The position numbers and the translations under genes are program-made. A model generated the notes under the pieces. That model worked only from the letters and a program-made list of their open reading frames with translations, ran no database searches and was not told the origin of the DNA. 64,000 nucleotides of DNA from Flavimarina sp. Hel_I_48 (lineage in GTDB: Bacteria > Bacteroidota > Bacteroidia > Flavobacteriales > Flavobacteriaceae), in assembly GCF_000733945.1 (NCBI RefSeq), contig NZ_JPOL01000002.1, forward strand, positions 988,501 through 1,052,500, in the 5' to 3' direction. How positions within the stretch are numbered: the first letter of the stretch is position 1; each line of letters begins with the position of its first letter. This document shows positions 28,765 through 36,661 of the stretch, one piece after another.

Positions 28765-29013
28765 ATGGCTAAAAATACCCGCCCCAGCATCAAAAATGAA
28801 GAGCAGTATGATGCGCTTTTAGAAAAAGGGTATAGCCAGCAAAAGGCCGCGCGTATCGCTAATTCCCCTAATGCGGGTAAAAAAGGTGGCAAAGCCGAGG
28901 ATTATGAACAGCGCACCAAACAGGAACTTTACGATCAGGCAAAAAAAGTGGGTATTTCCGGTAGATCTAAAATGACCAAGAAAGAACTTATTGATGCCCT
29001 TAGGAATAATTAA
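28765..29013 (+). CDS. Small basic protein, DUF7218-like
   Basis: 82 residues, rich in Lys and Gln. The N-terminal half ([28 protein letters not shown]) resembles the DUF7218 group; the C-terminal half ([20 protein letters not shown] then [12 protein letters not shown]) reads like a Rho-N/SAP-type helix-loop-helix that binds nucleic acid. Function unknown, nucleic-acid binding inferred. A TACTTTTA box at 28735-28742 is a near-consensus promoter. Confidence 0.7.
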   Translation: MAKNTRPSIKNEEQYDALLEKGYSQQKAARIANSPNAGKKGGKAEDYEQRTKQELYDQAKKVGISGRSKMTKKELIDALRNN

Positions 29014-29057
29014 ATTTTACCAATAAACATAATCAATACAAAATAGCCACTTACTTT

Positions 29058-29477
29058 ATGCCAGCACCCTTTCATCTTGCAATACCCGTAGATAATGTTG
29101 CCAAAGCCCGTGCTTTTTATCGCGATACACTCGCCTTGGAAGAAGGCCGAAGCAGCGAAGATTGGGTTGATTTTGATTTCTTCGGCCATCAGCTGGTGAT
29201 TCATTATAAACCTAAAGAAGAAAATGCATCTACGCATCACAATGCCGTAGATGGTAAAGCTGTTCCCGTGCCTCATTTTGGCGTAGTGCTCGAGTGGGAG
29301 CAATTTCACGGGTTTGCCGAAGATCTCAAACAAAAAAATATAGATTTTGTTATAGCGCCCTACATCCGTTTTGAAGGGCAGGTAGGTGAACAGGCAACCA
29401 TGTTTTTCTACGATCCCTGTGGTAATGCACTTGAATTTAAAAGTTTTAAGGATATGAGTCAACTTTTTGCTTCATGA
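29058..29477 (+). CDS. VOC/glyoxalase-family protein
   Basis: 139 residues made of the two beta-alpha-beta-beta-beta modules of the vicinal oxygen chelate fold: [20 protein letters not shown] at the start, [11 protein letters not shown] at the second module and [15 protein letters not shown] at the end. Metal-ligand candidates are His in the first strand, His of HFGV and Glu of LEFK. Substrate unknown. Its stop overlaps the permease gene as ATGA, so the two are probably translated together. Confidence 0.88.
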   Translation: MPAPFHLAIPVDNVAKARAFYRDTLALEEGRSSEDWVDFDFFGHQLVIHYKPKEENASTHHNAVDGKAVPVPHFGVVLEWEQFHGFAEDLKQKNIDFVIAPYIRFEGQVGEQATMFFYDPCGNALEFKSFKDMSQLFAS

Positions 29478-30517
29478 GTACAAATAAACTCAAACCTCAA
29501 CTCGTACGTCAGTTATTTTTACTGCTCGTTATACTCTTTCTTACCGTACTTATTTTCAAAGAGATTACACCTTACCTCTCTGGATTTTTAGGCGCAATAA
29601 CATTATATGTGCTTTTACGTAAATGGATGAAGGCATTGGTCAAAAAGAAATGGGGAAGGCCCTGGGCTGCTGGCTTCCTTATGATGATGTCATTTTTGGT
29701 AATCCTTGTCCCCATCAGTCTTATCGTGATGATGCTTACATCAAAAATAAGCAAGGCGGTTAAAAATTCTGAACGCGTAACACAAGCCATCAAATCACAG
29801 ATAAACACATGGGAATCTGATCTGGGCTACAATCTAAGTGACTCTATAGACACCAACTCCATAACAGAATGGGTATCTACAAATCTAAAGGCACTGGCAG
29901 GAAGCACTTTTAACGTCGCCATAGCCATAGGTATCATGTATTTTTTACTTTATTATATGCTTGTTTATAGCAAGCAGATGAAAGAAAGTATTTATGACTA
30001 TATACCACTGGGCAATAACAATCTAAAGGTAATAGGCAAGGAAAGTATTGCCATGGTACGATCTAATGCACTGGGGATTCCGTTAGTCGCTGTTGCCCAG
30101 GGTATTGTCGCGTTAATAGGCTATTTGATATTTGGTGTTCCAGATCCTTTTTTCTGGTTTGTGATCACGGCCATAGGATCAATGATCCCTTTTGTGGGTA
30201 CGCTTATAGGTATCGTACCTGTCGTAATCCTTATGGTTTCCTCTGGTGATACGGCACAGGCCATAGGTATTGCTATTTACGGGATTGTTGTCGTAGGTTC
30301 TACAGATAATGTCATAAGGCTTTATGTTCTGGAACGTCTCGCCAATGTTCACCCCCTTGTTACGCTCATAGGTGTGCTTGTGGGCGTACCTTTATTTGGC
30401 TTTATCGGTTTGATTTTTGGACCTTTACTTATCAGTTTATTTCTGTTGATTTTGAAGATCTACAAAAATGAATATGGTGAATCAACACTAGCAAAAGCGC
30501 AGGGTGAACAACTTTAA
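29474..30517 (+). CDS. AI-2E-family transporter
   Basis: 347-residue membrane protein of the AI-2E (TqsA/PerM-like) exporter family. About eight hydrophobic helices; recognisable family features are the N-terminal helix pair, the amphipathic central region with many charged residues (about 90-140), and the C-terminal [13 protein letters not shown] and [20 protein letters not shown]. The family has members tied to autoinducer export or Na+/H+ antiport; the substrate here is not known. Overlaps the VOC gene by 4 bases. Confidence 0.88.
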   Translation: MSTNKLKPQLVRQLFLLLVILFLTVLIFKEITPYLSGFLGAITLYVLLRKWMKALVKKKWGRPWAAGFLMMMSFLVILVPISLIVMMLTSKISKAVKNSERVTQAIKSQINTWESDLGYNLSDSIDTNSITEWVSTNLKALAGSTFNVAIAIGIMYFLLYYMLVYSKQMKESIYDYIPLGNNNLKVIGKESIAMVRSNALGIPLVAVAQGIVALIGYLIFGVPDPFFWFVITAIGSMIPFVGTLIGIVPVVILMVSSGDTAQAIGIAIYGIVVVGSTDNVIRLYVLERLANVHPLVTLIGVLVGVPLFGFIGLIFGPLLISLFLLILKIYKNEYGESTLAKAQGEQL

Positions 30518-30622
30518 TGTCGGCAGGGTTCTTTCGGTAACAGTATATAACATCACAGAAAGGAAATTTTACTAGAAAATAGGATTTTTCGGTATCGTCC
30601 ATAAAAATTGTATAAAATACCA

Positions 30623-30662
30623 AAAAACGGTTGGGGATCTATTTGATTTCCAACCGTTTTAA
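30623..30662 (+). terminator. Terminator after the AI-2E-type gene
   Basis: AAAACGGTTGG ... CCAACCGTTTT stem, about 105 bases after the stop codon; the distance makes assignment to this transcript an inference. Confidence 0.75.
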
Positions 30663-30759
30663 CATATAGGATTTCCAATAAATTCATGCAAATTCGCTGT
30701 TTCTGCGGAATCTATGCTGAAAACCTTTTCTACACCTATTGCTTTAAATATATAATTAG

Positions 30760-30789
30760 TTGGCAAAAGCATCTAAAACATTAAATTTG
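30760..30789 (+). promoter_or_regulatory. Promoter of ppgK-like gene (-33 and -7 boxes)
   Basis: TTG at 30760-30762 and TAAATTTG at 30782-30789 separated by 19 bases, a textbook Bacteroidota arrangement. Leader is about 70 bases and contains a small hairpin (TCCGCAATGCGGA). Confidence 0.7.
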
Positions 30790-30866
30790 TCATCCGCAAT
30801 GCGGAAAAAAATAAGTTTAGGTCTTCCGAAGTAATATTCCGGTAAGGCTTCCAGTAAATAAAAATT

Positions 30867-31631
30867 ATGGAATTATTAGGTATTGATGTAGGTGGTTCAG
30901 GTATAAAAGGTGCTCCGGTAGATCTGATCAATGAAGATTTTTTAGGAGAACGTTTTAGGCTGGACACCCCTATTCCACGTAAGCCTAAGGCGATGATTGA
31001 AACAATAGGTCAGGTTGTAAAAGAATGGGACTGGAAGGGACCGGTAGGCATAGGCTTTCCTACTGTAATTCATAATGGCAAAGCATTACAACATGGCAAT
31101 CTTGATCCAGAATGGTTAGGGCTGCAGGTAGATGACATGATCGCTCAGCATATAGGCCTGCCCGTTGCGGTAATTAATGACGCAGATGCCGCCGGCCTGG
31201 CAGAAGTGACTTTTGGCGTAGGAAAAGATGTTGAAGGTTTAGTGATGACGGTTACCATAGGTACGGGTATAGGCACCGGACTTTTTTACAACGGTCAGCT
31301 CATCCCTAATTTTGAACTTGGACAAATGCGCTACAAGAAGAAAAAAACCATTGAGGAATACGCATCCCGAAAGGTACGTCGCGACAATGATATGAGCTTC
31401 AAAAAGTGGGGCAAGCGCTTCAATAAATTTCTGCAGATGGCAACTACGGTGACCAGTCCTGACCTTATCATTATAGGCGGCGGTGCCAGTAAAAATATTG
31501 ATGAATACAGGAAATATCTGGATGTTCAGGTTCCCATACGGGCAGCTAAAACCGAAAATCACGCGGGTATAATAGGCGCGGCCCTTTGTGCAAAACATTT
31601 TCTGGTAGAAAAAAAGGATTCTGAAATCTAA
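30867..31631 (+). CDS. ppgK: Polyphosphate glucokinase-like ROK kinase
   Basis: 254 residues, a size typical of PpgK. ROK/hexokinase fold: phosphate-1 loop GIDVGGSGIKGAPV, GIGFPTVIHNG, catalytic Asp in VINDADAAGLAE, phosphate-2 loop TIGTGIGTGLF and adenosine-region IIIGGGASKN. The ADAAGLAE context and the lysine-rich patch MRYKKKKTIEEYASRK fit polyphosphate glucokinases that phosphorylate glucose from polyphosphate (or ATP). The usual ROK zinc-binding CXCGXXGC is absent, as in that group. Single gene with promoter and terminator. Confidence 0.88.
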   Translation: MELLGIDVGGSGIKGAPVDLINEDFLGERFRLDTPIPRKPKAMIETIGQVVKEWDWKGPVGIGFPTVIHNGKALQHGNLDPEWLGLQVDDMIAQHIGLPVAVINDADAAGLAEVTFGVGKDVEGLVMTVTIGTGIGTGLFYNGQLIPNFELGQMRYKKKKTIEEYASRKVRRDNDMSFKKWGKRFNKFLQMATTVTSPDLIIIGGGASKNIDEYRKYLDVQVPIRAAKTENHAGIIGAALCAKHFLVEKKDSEI

Positions 31632-31658
31632 ATTTCAGGGAAGACAGTCTATTTCATA

Positions 31659-31699
31659 CTAAAAACGGTCATTTTCTTATCGAAAATGACCGTTTTTTA
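31659..31699. terminator. Bidirectional terminator between ppgK-like gene and folD
   Basis: AAAAACGGTCATTTTC / GAAAATGACCGTTTTT stem between convergent genes. Confidence 0.93.
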
Positions 31700-31713
31700 T
31701 TGAAAAAATCAAT

Positions 31714-32601
31714 TTAATATTTTTCTCCACGGTGCCTTTCCCTGGCCAATAAAGTATTTTTAAGCAACATCGCAATGGTCATAGGCCCCACTCCCCCAGG
31801 CACGGGAGTAATGAAACTTGCACGTTTACTTACATTTTCAAAGTCTACATCTCCTGCCAAATAATAACCCCGTTCTTCATTTTCATCAGGAACCCGGGTT
31901 ATACCTACATCAATAACTACTGCGTCATCCTTAATCATCTCCACTTTGAGGAAATTCGGGATACCTACGGCAATAATTACAATATCAGCCTGGGACGTGA
32001 TCTGGGTGATATTTTTTGTGAATTCATGGGTAAGGGTTACGGTAGAATTACCGGGAAAACCACTTCTACCCATTAAAATACTCATGGGACGTCCCACAAT
32101 ATGACTTCGGCCTATAACTACGGTATGTTTCCCTTTTGTAGGTATATCATAGCGCTCCAAAAGCTCCAGTATTCCAAAAGGTGTCGCCGGGATAAAAGTG
32201 CTCATATCAAGGGACATTTTACCAAAATTGGTAGGATGAAATCCGTCAACATCTTTGTCAGGATTGACTGCGAGCAATACTTTCTGCGTATCTATCTGGG
32301 GCGGAAGCGGCAACTGCACGATAAAGCCGTCTATATTGTCGTCTTCATTCAGTTCTTTGATCTTTTTCAAAAGTTCAAGTTCACTGCTGGTACTGGGCAT
32401 GCGGACTAATGTAGATTCAAATCCTATGCGTTTGCAGGCTCGTACCTTACTGTTTACGTACGTCATGCTGGCACCATCATTACCTACGATAATTGCGGCA
32501 AGATGCGGGACTTTTTCTCCCCGTTCTTTCATTTGTGTAACCTGGCCGGTTATCTCTTCCTTAATATCATTGCTGATTTTTTTGCCGTCTAGGATCGTCA
32601 T
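31714..32601 (-). CDS. folD: Bifunctional methylenetetrahydrofolate dehydrogenase/cyclohydrolase FolD
   Basis: 295 residues. Interconverts methylene-, methenyl- and formyl-tetrahydrofolate. Seen: SMTYVNSKVRACKRIGF with the catalytic Tyr-x3-Lys, the QLPLPPQID loop, DVDGFHPTNFGKM, the Rossmann VIGRSHIVGRPMS and the C-terminal TPVPGGVGPMTIAMLL. Lies downstream of ffh on the same strand, separated by a 48-bp palindrome; a possible own promoter is TAATTTTG at 32649-32656 (minus). Confidence 0.96.
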   Translation of the reverse strand: MTILDGKKISNDIKEEITGQVTQMKERGEKVPHLAAIIVGNDGASMTYVNSKVRACKRIGFESTLVRMPSTSSELELLKKIKELNEDDNIDGFIVQLPLPPQIDTQKVLLAVNPDKDVDGFHPTNFGKMSLDMSTFIPATPFGILELLERYDIPTKGKHTVVIGRSHIVGRPMSILMGRSGFPGNSTVTLTHEFTKNITQITSQADIVIIAVGIPNFLKVEMIKDDAVVIDVGITRVPDENEERGYYLAGDVDFENVSKRASFITPVPGGVGPMTIAMLLKNTLLARERHRGEKY

Positions 32602-32686
32602 TCTAAAAATTGTAAGTTAAAAGTTCAAGGTTAGAAGTTGTAATGTTTCAAAATTAATGAGCAACCTGAAACATAAAATCTCAAAC

Positions 32687-32734
32687 TGAACAAAATGAGG
32701 TAATAGCTGATCAGCTCTTACCTCATTTTGTTCA
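32687..32734 (-). repeat. 48-bp near-perfect palindrome covering the end of ffh
   Basis: Arms TGAACAAAATGAGGTAA (32687-32703) and its exact complement (32718-32734) enclose the inner palindrome AGCTGATCAGCT, with one mismatched pair. The right arm is the last five sense codons and the stop codon of ffh, so the left arm is an inverted copy of a gene end. It may act as an ffh terminator, though the T-run after it is weak. Confidence 0.85.
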
Positions 32735-34046
32735 TCATCTGCATCATCTGGCGACCACCGCCTCCCTGCATCATTTTCATCATCTTACCCATTTGATTGA
32801 ACTGTTTCAGCAATTGGTTTACTTCTTGTACGGTAGTACCAGAACCTTTACTAATACGTTTTTTACGGCTACTATTGATGATTGTAGGCTCTGTGCGTTC
32901 TGCCGGGGTCATACTGTGAATGATGGCTTCAATACCTTTAAAGGCGTCGTCATCAATATCAAGACCTTTTAAGGCTTTACCGGCCCCGGGTATCATCCCG
33001 ATCAGATCTTTCATGTTACCCATTTTTTTGATCTGCTGAATCTGCTTTAGGAAGTCATCAAAACCGAACTGATTTTTGGCTATTTTCTTCTGTAACTTAC
33101 GAGCTTCATCTTCGTCAAACTGTTCCTGGGCGCGCTCCACGAGGGATACAACATCACCCATTCCCAGGATACGATCTGCCATTCGGGAAGGATAGAAAAC
33201 ATCAAGCGCTTCCATTTTCTCACCTGTACCTATGAATTTTATAGGTTTGTTTACCACAGATTTAATGGAAAGTGCCGCACCACCACGGGTATCACCATCT
33301 AATTTAGTCAGTACAACCCCGTCAAAATTGAGACGCTCGTTAAAGGCTTTTGCGGTGTTTACCGCATCCTGTCCTGTCATAGAATCCACTACAAACAGGG
33401 TTTCCTGAGGTTTAACGGCAGCGTGAACATTGGCGATTTCGGTCATCATGGCCTCATCTACGGCAAGACGGCCGGCAGTATCAATAATCACTACGTTGTG
33501 ACCATTTTGTTTCGCGTGCGCAATCGCCGCCAGAGAAATCTTAACCGGATCTTTTTCTTCCCTATTGGAAAAAACCTCAACACCCACCTGCTCTCCTACT
33601 ACGTGAAGCTGGTCTATTGCCGCCGGGCGGTATACGTCACAGGCAACAAGCAATGGTTTTTTGGTTTTCTTGGTTTTTAGGTAATTGGCAAGTTTACCGG
33701 AAAAAGTGGTCTTACCAGAACCCTGAAGACCAGACATCAATATGATACTGGGGTTTCCGGAAAGATCAATACCCTCGGCATCGCCACCCATAAGTGTGGT
33801 AAGCTCATCCTTGACCAGTTTGACCATGAGTTGGCCAGGCTTCAGTGAAGTCAATACATCCTGACCCATCGCACGTTCTTTTACCGTAGTGGTAAAATCT
33901 TTTGCAATTTTATAGTTCACATCGGCGTCTACTAAAGCGCGGCGCACTTCTTTAAGGGTTTCGGCAACATTTACTTCCGTAATCTGGCCGTGCCCTTTAA
34001 GCACGTGCATCGCTTTGTCCAGCTTATCACTTAAATTATCAAACAT
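32718..34046 (-). CDS. ffh: Signal recognition particle protein Ffh (SRP54)
   Basis: 442 residues. GTPase that delivers nascent membrane proteins to the translocon with the 4.5S RNA and FtsY. N domain at residues 1-90, G domain with P-loop GLQGSGKTTFSGKLANY, DVYRPAAIDQL, DTAGRL, TKLDGDTRGGAAL and GTGEKME, then the M domain with MIPGAGKALKG and a Met-rich end (MGKMMKMMQGGGGRQ then MMQMMNKMR) for signal-peptide binding. All GTPase motifs are present. -7 box at 34072-34079. Confidence 0.97.
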   Translation of the reverse strand: MFDNLSDKLDKAMHVLKGHGQITEVNVAETLKEVRRALVDADVNYKIAKDFTTTVKERAMGQDVLTSLKPGQLMVKLVKDELTTLMGGDAEGIDLSGNPSIILMSGLQGSGKTTFSGKLANYLKTKKTKKPLLVACDVYRPAAIDQLHVVGEQVGVEVFSNREEKDPVKISLAAIAHAKQNGHNVVIIDTAGRLAVDEAMMTEIANVHAAVKPQETLFVVDSMTGQDAVNTAKAFNERLNFDGVVLTKLDGDTRGGAALSIKSVVNKPIKFIGTGEKMEALDVFYPSRMADRILGMGDVVSLVERAQEQFDEDEARKLQKKIAKNQFGFDDFLKQIQQIKKMGNMKDLIGMIPGAGKALKGLDIDDDAFKGIEAIIHSMTPAERTEPTIINSSRKKRISKGSGTTVQEVNQLLKQFNQMGKMMKMMQGGGGRQMMQMMNKMR

Positions 34047-34071
34047 AGGTTTTGATTCAAAATTTAGAGCA

Positions 34072-34079
34072 CAAATTTA
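34072..34079 (-). promoter_or_regulatory. -7 promoter box of ffh
   Basis: Minus-strand TAAATTTG matches TAnnTTTG, about 26 bases before the start codon. Confidence 0.55.
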
Positions 34080-34263
34080 AGGATTCCCACGTGAATGCTA
34101 AAGTTTATTTGACAGGGAACAAAGAGGACATTCTACGACGCTACCAGGCTTTAAAACTTGCTTTTTTCCGTATCAAAAAAAGCTAAATAGAGTTGAATAT
34201 TCCATCAAAAAATGACAATAATCAAGCGGAAATCAGCTCAAATAAGCCGGTTTTAAGCAAAAA

Positions 34264-35133
34264 TCAGCGGTATTTGTGCATTCTCGAAATAACCAGTACA
34301 TGAGGAAATGTAATTGCGGCCAGAAACGAAAAAAAGATTGCGAGCAAAAGGTACTCATCGCCCCAAAAGAAATAAAGAACCACTCCAAGACCCAATAATG
34401 CGGCTGCCCAATACTTCCAGGCGTATCCCAGGTAACCTGTTACGGTACTTTTAGAAACGCCACCATAGAGGTATTCAATTTGCTCTTTGATGGAAGGAAT
34501 GGAATGCCATATCACAAAATACACGGCAAAAGCCCATAAAAGTGTTGCCGTATTAAAAATTACAACAAATACGATTGTAAAAAACAGCTCCTGAAGCCAT
34601 GACGTTTTCAACCTTTTTTTCCAGGCCAAAAAAGCGATGGTTACAAGTGTAAGAGCAGCAAGACAAAATAAAGATTTATCAAAAAATGCCGAAGTAAGGG
34701 TTAAGCCTGACATTTTAATAATAACCTGTTGAACTTCTTCAGGATGTGCGGCAAATAAAAGCGCGAAAATAAAAAGTCCGTAAATTATGTAGAATAATCC
34801 ATTTAATAAATTACCTTTTTGAAGTTTGATTTCCCAGTGCTGCTCCCCAAAATGATAGGCGCTAAAAAGCACAAAAACAGGTAGCGCCCAATGAGGCAAA
34901 AGAATGAACAATGCCGCAATTAAACCAACGGCCGCTATGTAGTAAAAAAGGTTTTTTAAGGAGATTGTATTCTCGTCGCCCTTGGATTTCTTGAGTAAAA
35001 TCAGATCATTTGCGCCATGCATGATCCCAATGGTCAAAATAAGGACCACGGCGATCATATCTTCCACCCAGGAAGGAAAGCAGACACTTATTCCCAGGGC
35101 TATAAACGAACTAACAAGCATGAAATTCCGCAT
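34264..35133 (-). CDS. blh: Brp/Blh-family beta-carotene 15,15'-dioxygenase
   Basis: 289-residue integral membrane protein with about eight helices. The family splits beta-carotene into two retinals for rhodopsins. All four histidine motifs thought to hold the iron are visible: GIMHGANDL (residues 37-45), SAYHFGEQHW (91-100), FVIWHSIPS (about 208) and FPHVLVISRM near the C-terminus. No rhodopsin gene is beside it; the carotenoid operon is 21 kb away. Start: the -7 box at 35138-35145 is so close that the ATG at 35133 would be almost leaderless, and the ATG at 35121 is the alternative. Confidence 0.9.
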   Translation of the reverse strand: MRNFMLVSSFIALGISVCFPSWVEDMIAVVLILTIGIMHGANDLILLKKSKGDENTISLKNLFYYIAAVGLIAALFILLPHWALPVFVLFSAYHFGEQHWEIKLQKGNLLNGLFYIIYGLFIFALLFAAHPEEVQQVIIKMSGLTLTSAFFDKSLFCLAALTLVTIAFLAWKKRLKTSWLQELFFTIVFVVIFNTATLLWAFAVYFVIWHSIPSIKEQIEYLYGGVSKSTVTGYLGYAWKYWAAALLGLGVVLYFFWGDEYLLLAIFFSFLAAITFPHVLVISRMHKYR

Positions 35134-35137
35134 GCTT

Positions 35138-35145
35138 CAAAAATA
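35138..35145 (-). promoter_or_regulatory. -7 promoter box of blh
   Basis: Minus-strand TATTTTTG matches TAnnTTTG but lies only 5 bases from the annotated start codon. Confidence 0.4.
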
Positions 35146-35258
35146 CCTGCTTTGGGAAAAATAGGTTATTTATTAACTTAAGTATATAATTTGAAGCAGT
35201 GTATAACCGAAACCAATTGTAAAAGATCAGCCTTAAAGAAACCGGAAGCAAAAATTTA

Positions 35259-35804
35259 TCAGCATTTATCAGTATCTAAAATGGCGTATTCATAAGTATC
35301 TGACCACCCTTCTTTTAAAGGCAATACTTTTCTTTTCCGTCCCTCCCTAATCATTCCTGCTTTTTCCAGAACCCTGATGCTGCCTGTATTGTTCACGGCA
35401 CAACCTGCTTCTATGCGATGAAGGCCCAGGGCGCCAAACCCTAAATCGAGAATTGTCTTCACCGCTTCGGTAGCATAGCCTTTTCCCCAGTAATCCACAT
35501 GGAGTTTATACCAGAGTTCAGCTTTTTTGAATTTTTTCTTACCGGGATTTAAAGCGATAAGCCCAATAAATTCTTCTTTTTCCCGAAGTATAATTTTAAA
35601 AACATGATTATGAGGATCTGGCAACGCTTTTCCTCCTATCCATTCTTTGATTATTTTTTCTGTTTCTGCTAAATCCTTCGGAATTCCCAGTGTATTGTAG
35701 CGGTCAGTTTCCGGGAGTGTATGTAATTTATGAATTTCTGATACGTCTTCTAAAGTTATCGGTTTTAAAATCAGGCGTGTGCCAGCAAGCGAATCTGATG
35801 ACAT
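35259..35804 (-). CDS. GNAT-family N-acetyltransferase (RimJ/RimL-like)
   Basis: 181 residues. RimJ/RimL-type GNAT fold: GTRLILKPITLEDVSEIHKL at the start, FIGLIALNP, AELWYKLHVDYWGKGYATEA with the acetyl-CoA phosphate-binding loop, HRIEAGCAVNNTGSIRVLEK and AGMIREGRKRK at the end. Such enzymes acetylate N-terminal amines of proteins or small molecules; the substrate is unknown. 47 bases downstream of the toxin-like gene and possibly on its transcript. Confidence 0.88.
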   Translation of the reverse strand: MSSDSLAGTRLILKPITLEDVSEIHKLHTLPETDRYNTLGIPKDLAETEKIIKEWIGGKALPDPHNHVFKIILREKEEFIGLIALNPGKKKFKKAELWYKLHVDYWGKGYATEAVKTILDLGFGALGLHRIEAGCAVNNTGSIRVLEKAGMIREGRKRKVLPLKEGWSDTYEYAILDTDKC

Positions 35805-35851
35805 AATTATATAAGATTGTAAAATAAGAAAGGATTTATAGAAATCGGTTT

Positions 35852-36349
35852 TTATTCTAAAAGTTGGTTTAAATTATTTAAAACACGCTTAAACTTTTGA
35901 ATATCATTTATCAGGGTTTTTCTGATTTTGATTTTCATTTGCCGAATATCTTCATGAGCAGCAAGCATATCATTTACCATAATACCCACTTTGTTGGCAC
36001 GCTGATTTTCAGTGATAAATGGCAAAATATTCTCTGCTAAATCATGGAGTTTTATATTGACGTTTTCTTTCGTATCAGAAAGAGTTGGCTGATTTTCCTT
36101 CCAGAAGTTATTTTGAATATTAGCACCATTCAAATCTGCAACCCATTGGATATAAAAATCTTTATGTTTTTTATCTTCAGCACCTGAATCCCAACTAAAA
36201 TAGTGTGGGGAACGCAACAATTTCCACTGAGAATAAATTGCTTTTTTCTTCTGGTAATTAGTTCTGAAATAATCAATTTCATTGGTGATATAGGTGTGAT
36301 AATCCCCGAAAAAGTTAGAATCCACCAGAAATTGAAGAAATAAGGTCAA
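35852..36349 (-). CDS. Unknown protein, candidate toxin partner
   Basis: 165 residues with no domain I recognise. Charged and largely helical; the C-terminal 50 residues (DMLAAHEDIRQMKIKIRK onwards) look coiled-coil. The start is TTG at 36349, overlapping the upstream stop as TTGA, with GTG at 36325 as an alternative; no ATG exists until late in the frame. No RelE/ParE catalytic pattern, Nudix, HEPN or nuclease motif is visible. The coupled position behind an antitoxin-like gene is the only hint of function. Confidence 0.6.
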   Translation of the reverse strand: MTLFLQFLVDSNFFGDYHTYITNEIDYFRTNYQKKKAIYSQWKLLRSPHYFSWDSGAEDKKHKDFYIQWVADLNGANIQNNFWKENQPTLSDTKENVNIKLHDLAENILPFITENQRANKVGIMVNDMLAAHEDIRQMKIKIRKTLINDIQKFKRVLNNLNQLLE

Positions 36350-36588
36350 ATATGATCATTATATTTGGCTGCTATTTCTAAATGCTGTTTGTATTTTCCA
36401 GCTTTGAAATCTGCTTCTGATTGATCAATCCGCCTATTCAACTCTTCTTCAGTCATGCGCTGAAAATTACCGTTTTCAGCCAATTTTCGCTGCTTTTTGA
36501 GCAGTTTTTCAAGCTTTGATAGCGTATCTTCGCTGTGAATATCTAAAAATTCCTGTATAAACTTGATTTTTCTTGATTGGAAATCCAT
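36346..36588 (-). CDS. Antitoxin-like small protein
   Basis: 80 residues. The layout, an N-terminal helix (RKIKFIQEFLDIHSEDTLSK), a Lys/Gln-rich middle and a Glu-rich C-terminal helix (MTEEELNRRIDQSEADFKAG), resembles Bacteroidota antitoxins normally paired with RelE/ParE toxins, where the C-terminal part wraps the toxin. It is followed with a 4-base overlap by an unrecognised gene and has a promoter box directly upstream. Antitoxin role is inferred from layout and context. Confidence 0.65.
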   Translation of the reverse strand: MDFQSRKIKFIQEFLDIHSEDTLSKLEKLLKKQRKLAENGNFQRMTEEELNRRIDQSEADFKAGKYKQHLEIAAKYNDHI

Positions 36589-36604
36589 AGTATTTGTGCT
36601 TACT

Positions 36605-36612
36605 CAAATATA
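36605..36612 (-). promoter_or_regulatory. -7 promoter box of the antitoxin-like gene
   Basis: Minus-strand TATATTTG matches TAnnTTTG, 17 bases before the start codon. Confidence 0.6.
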
Positions 36613-36661
36613 TTTAATATTTTCGAGTGGCTTATCCTTTATACCACAAGAAGTTACAGCA

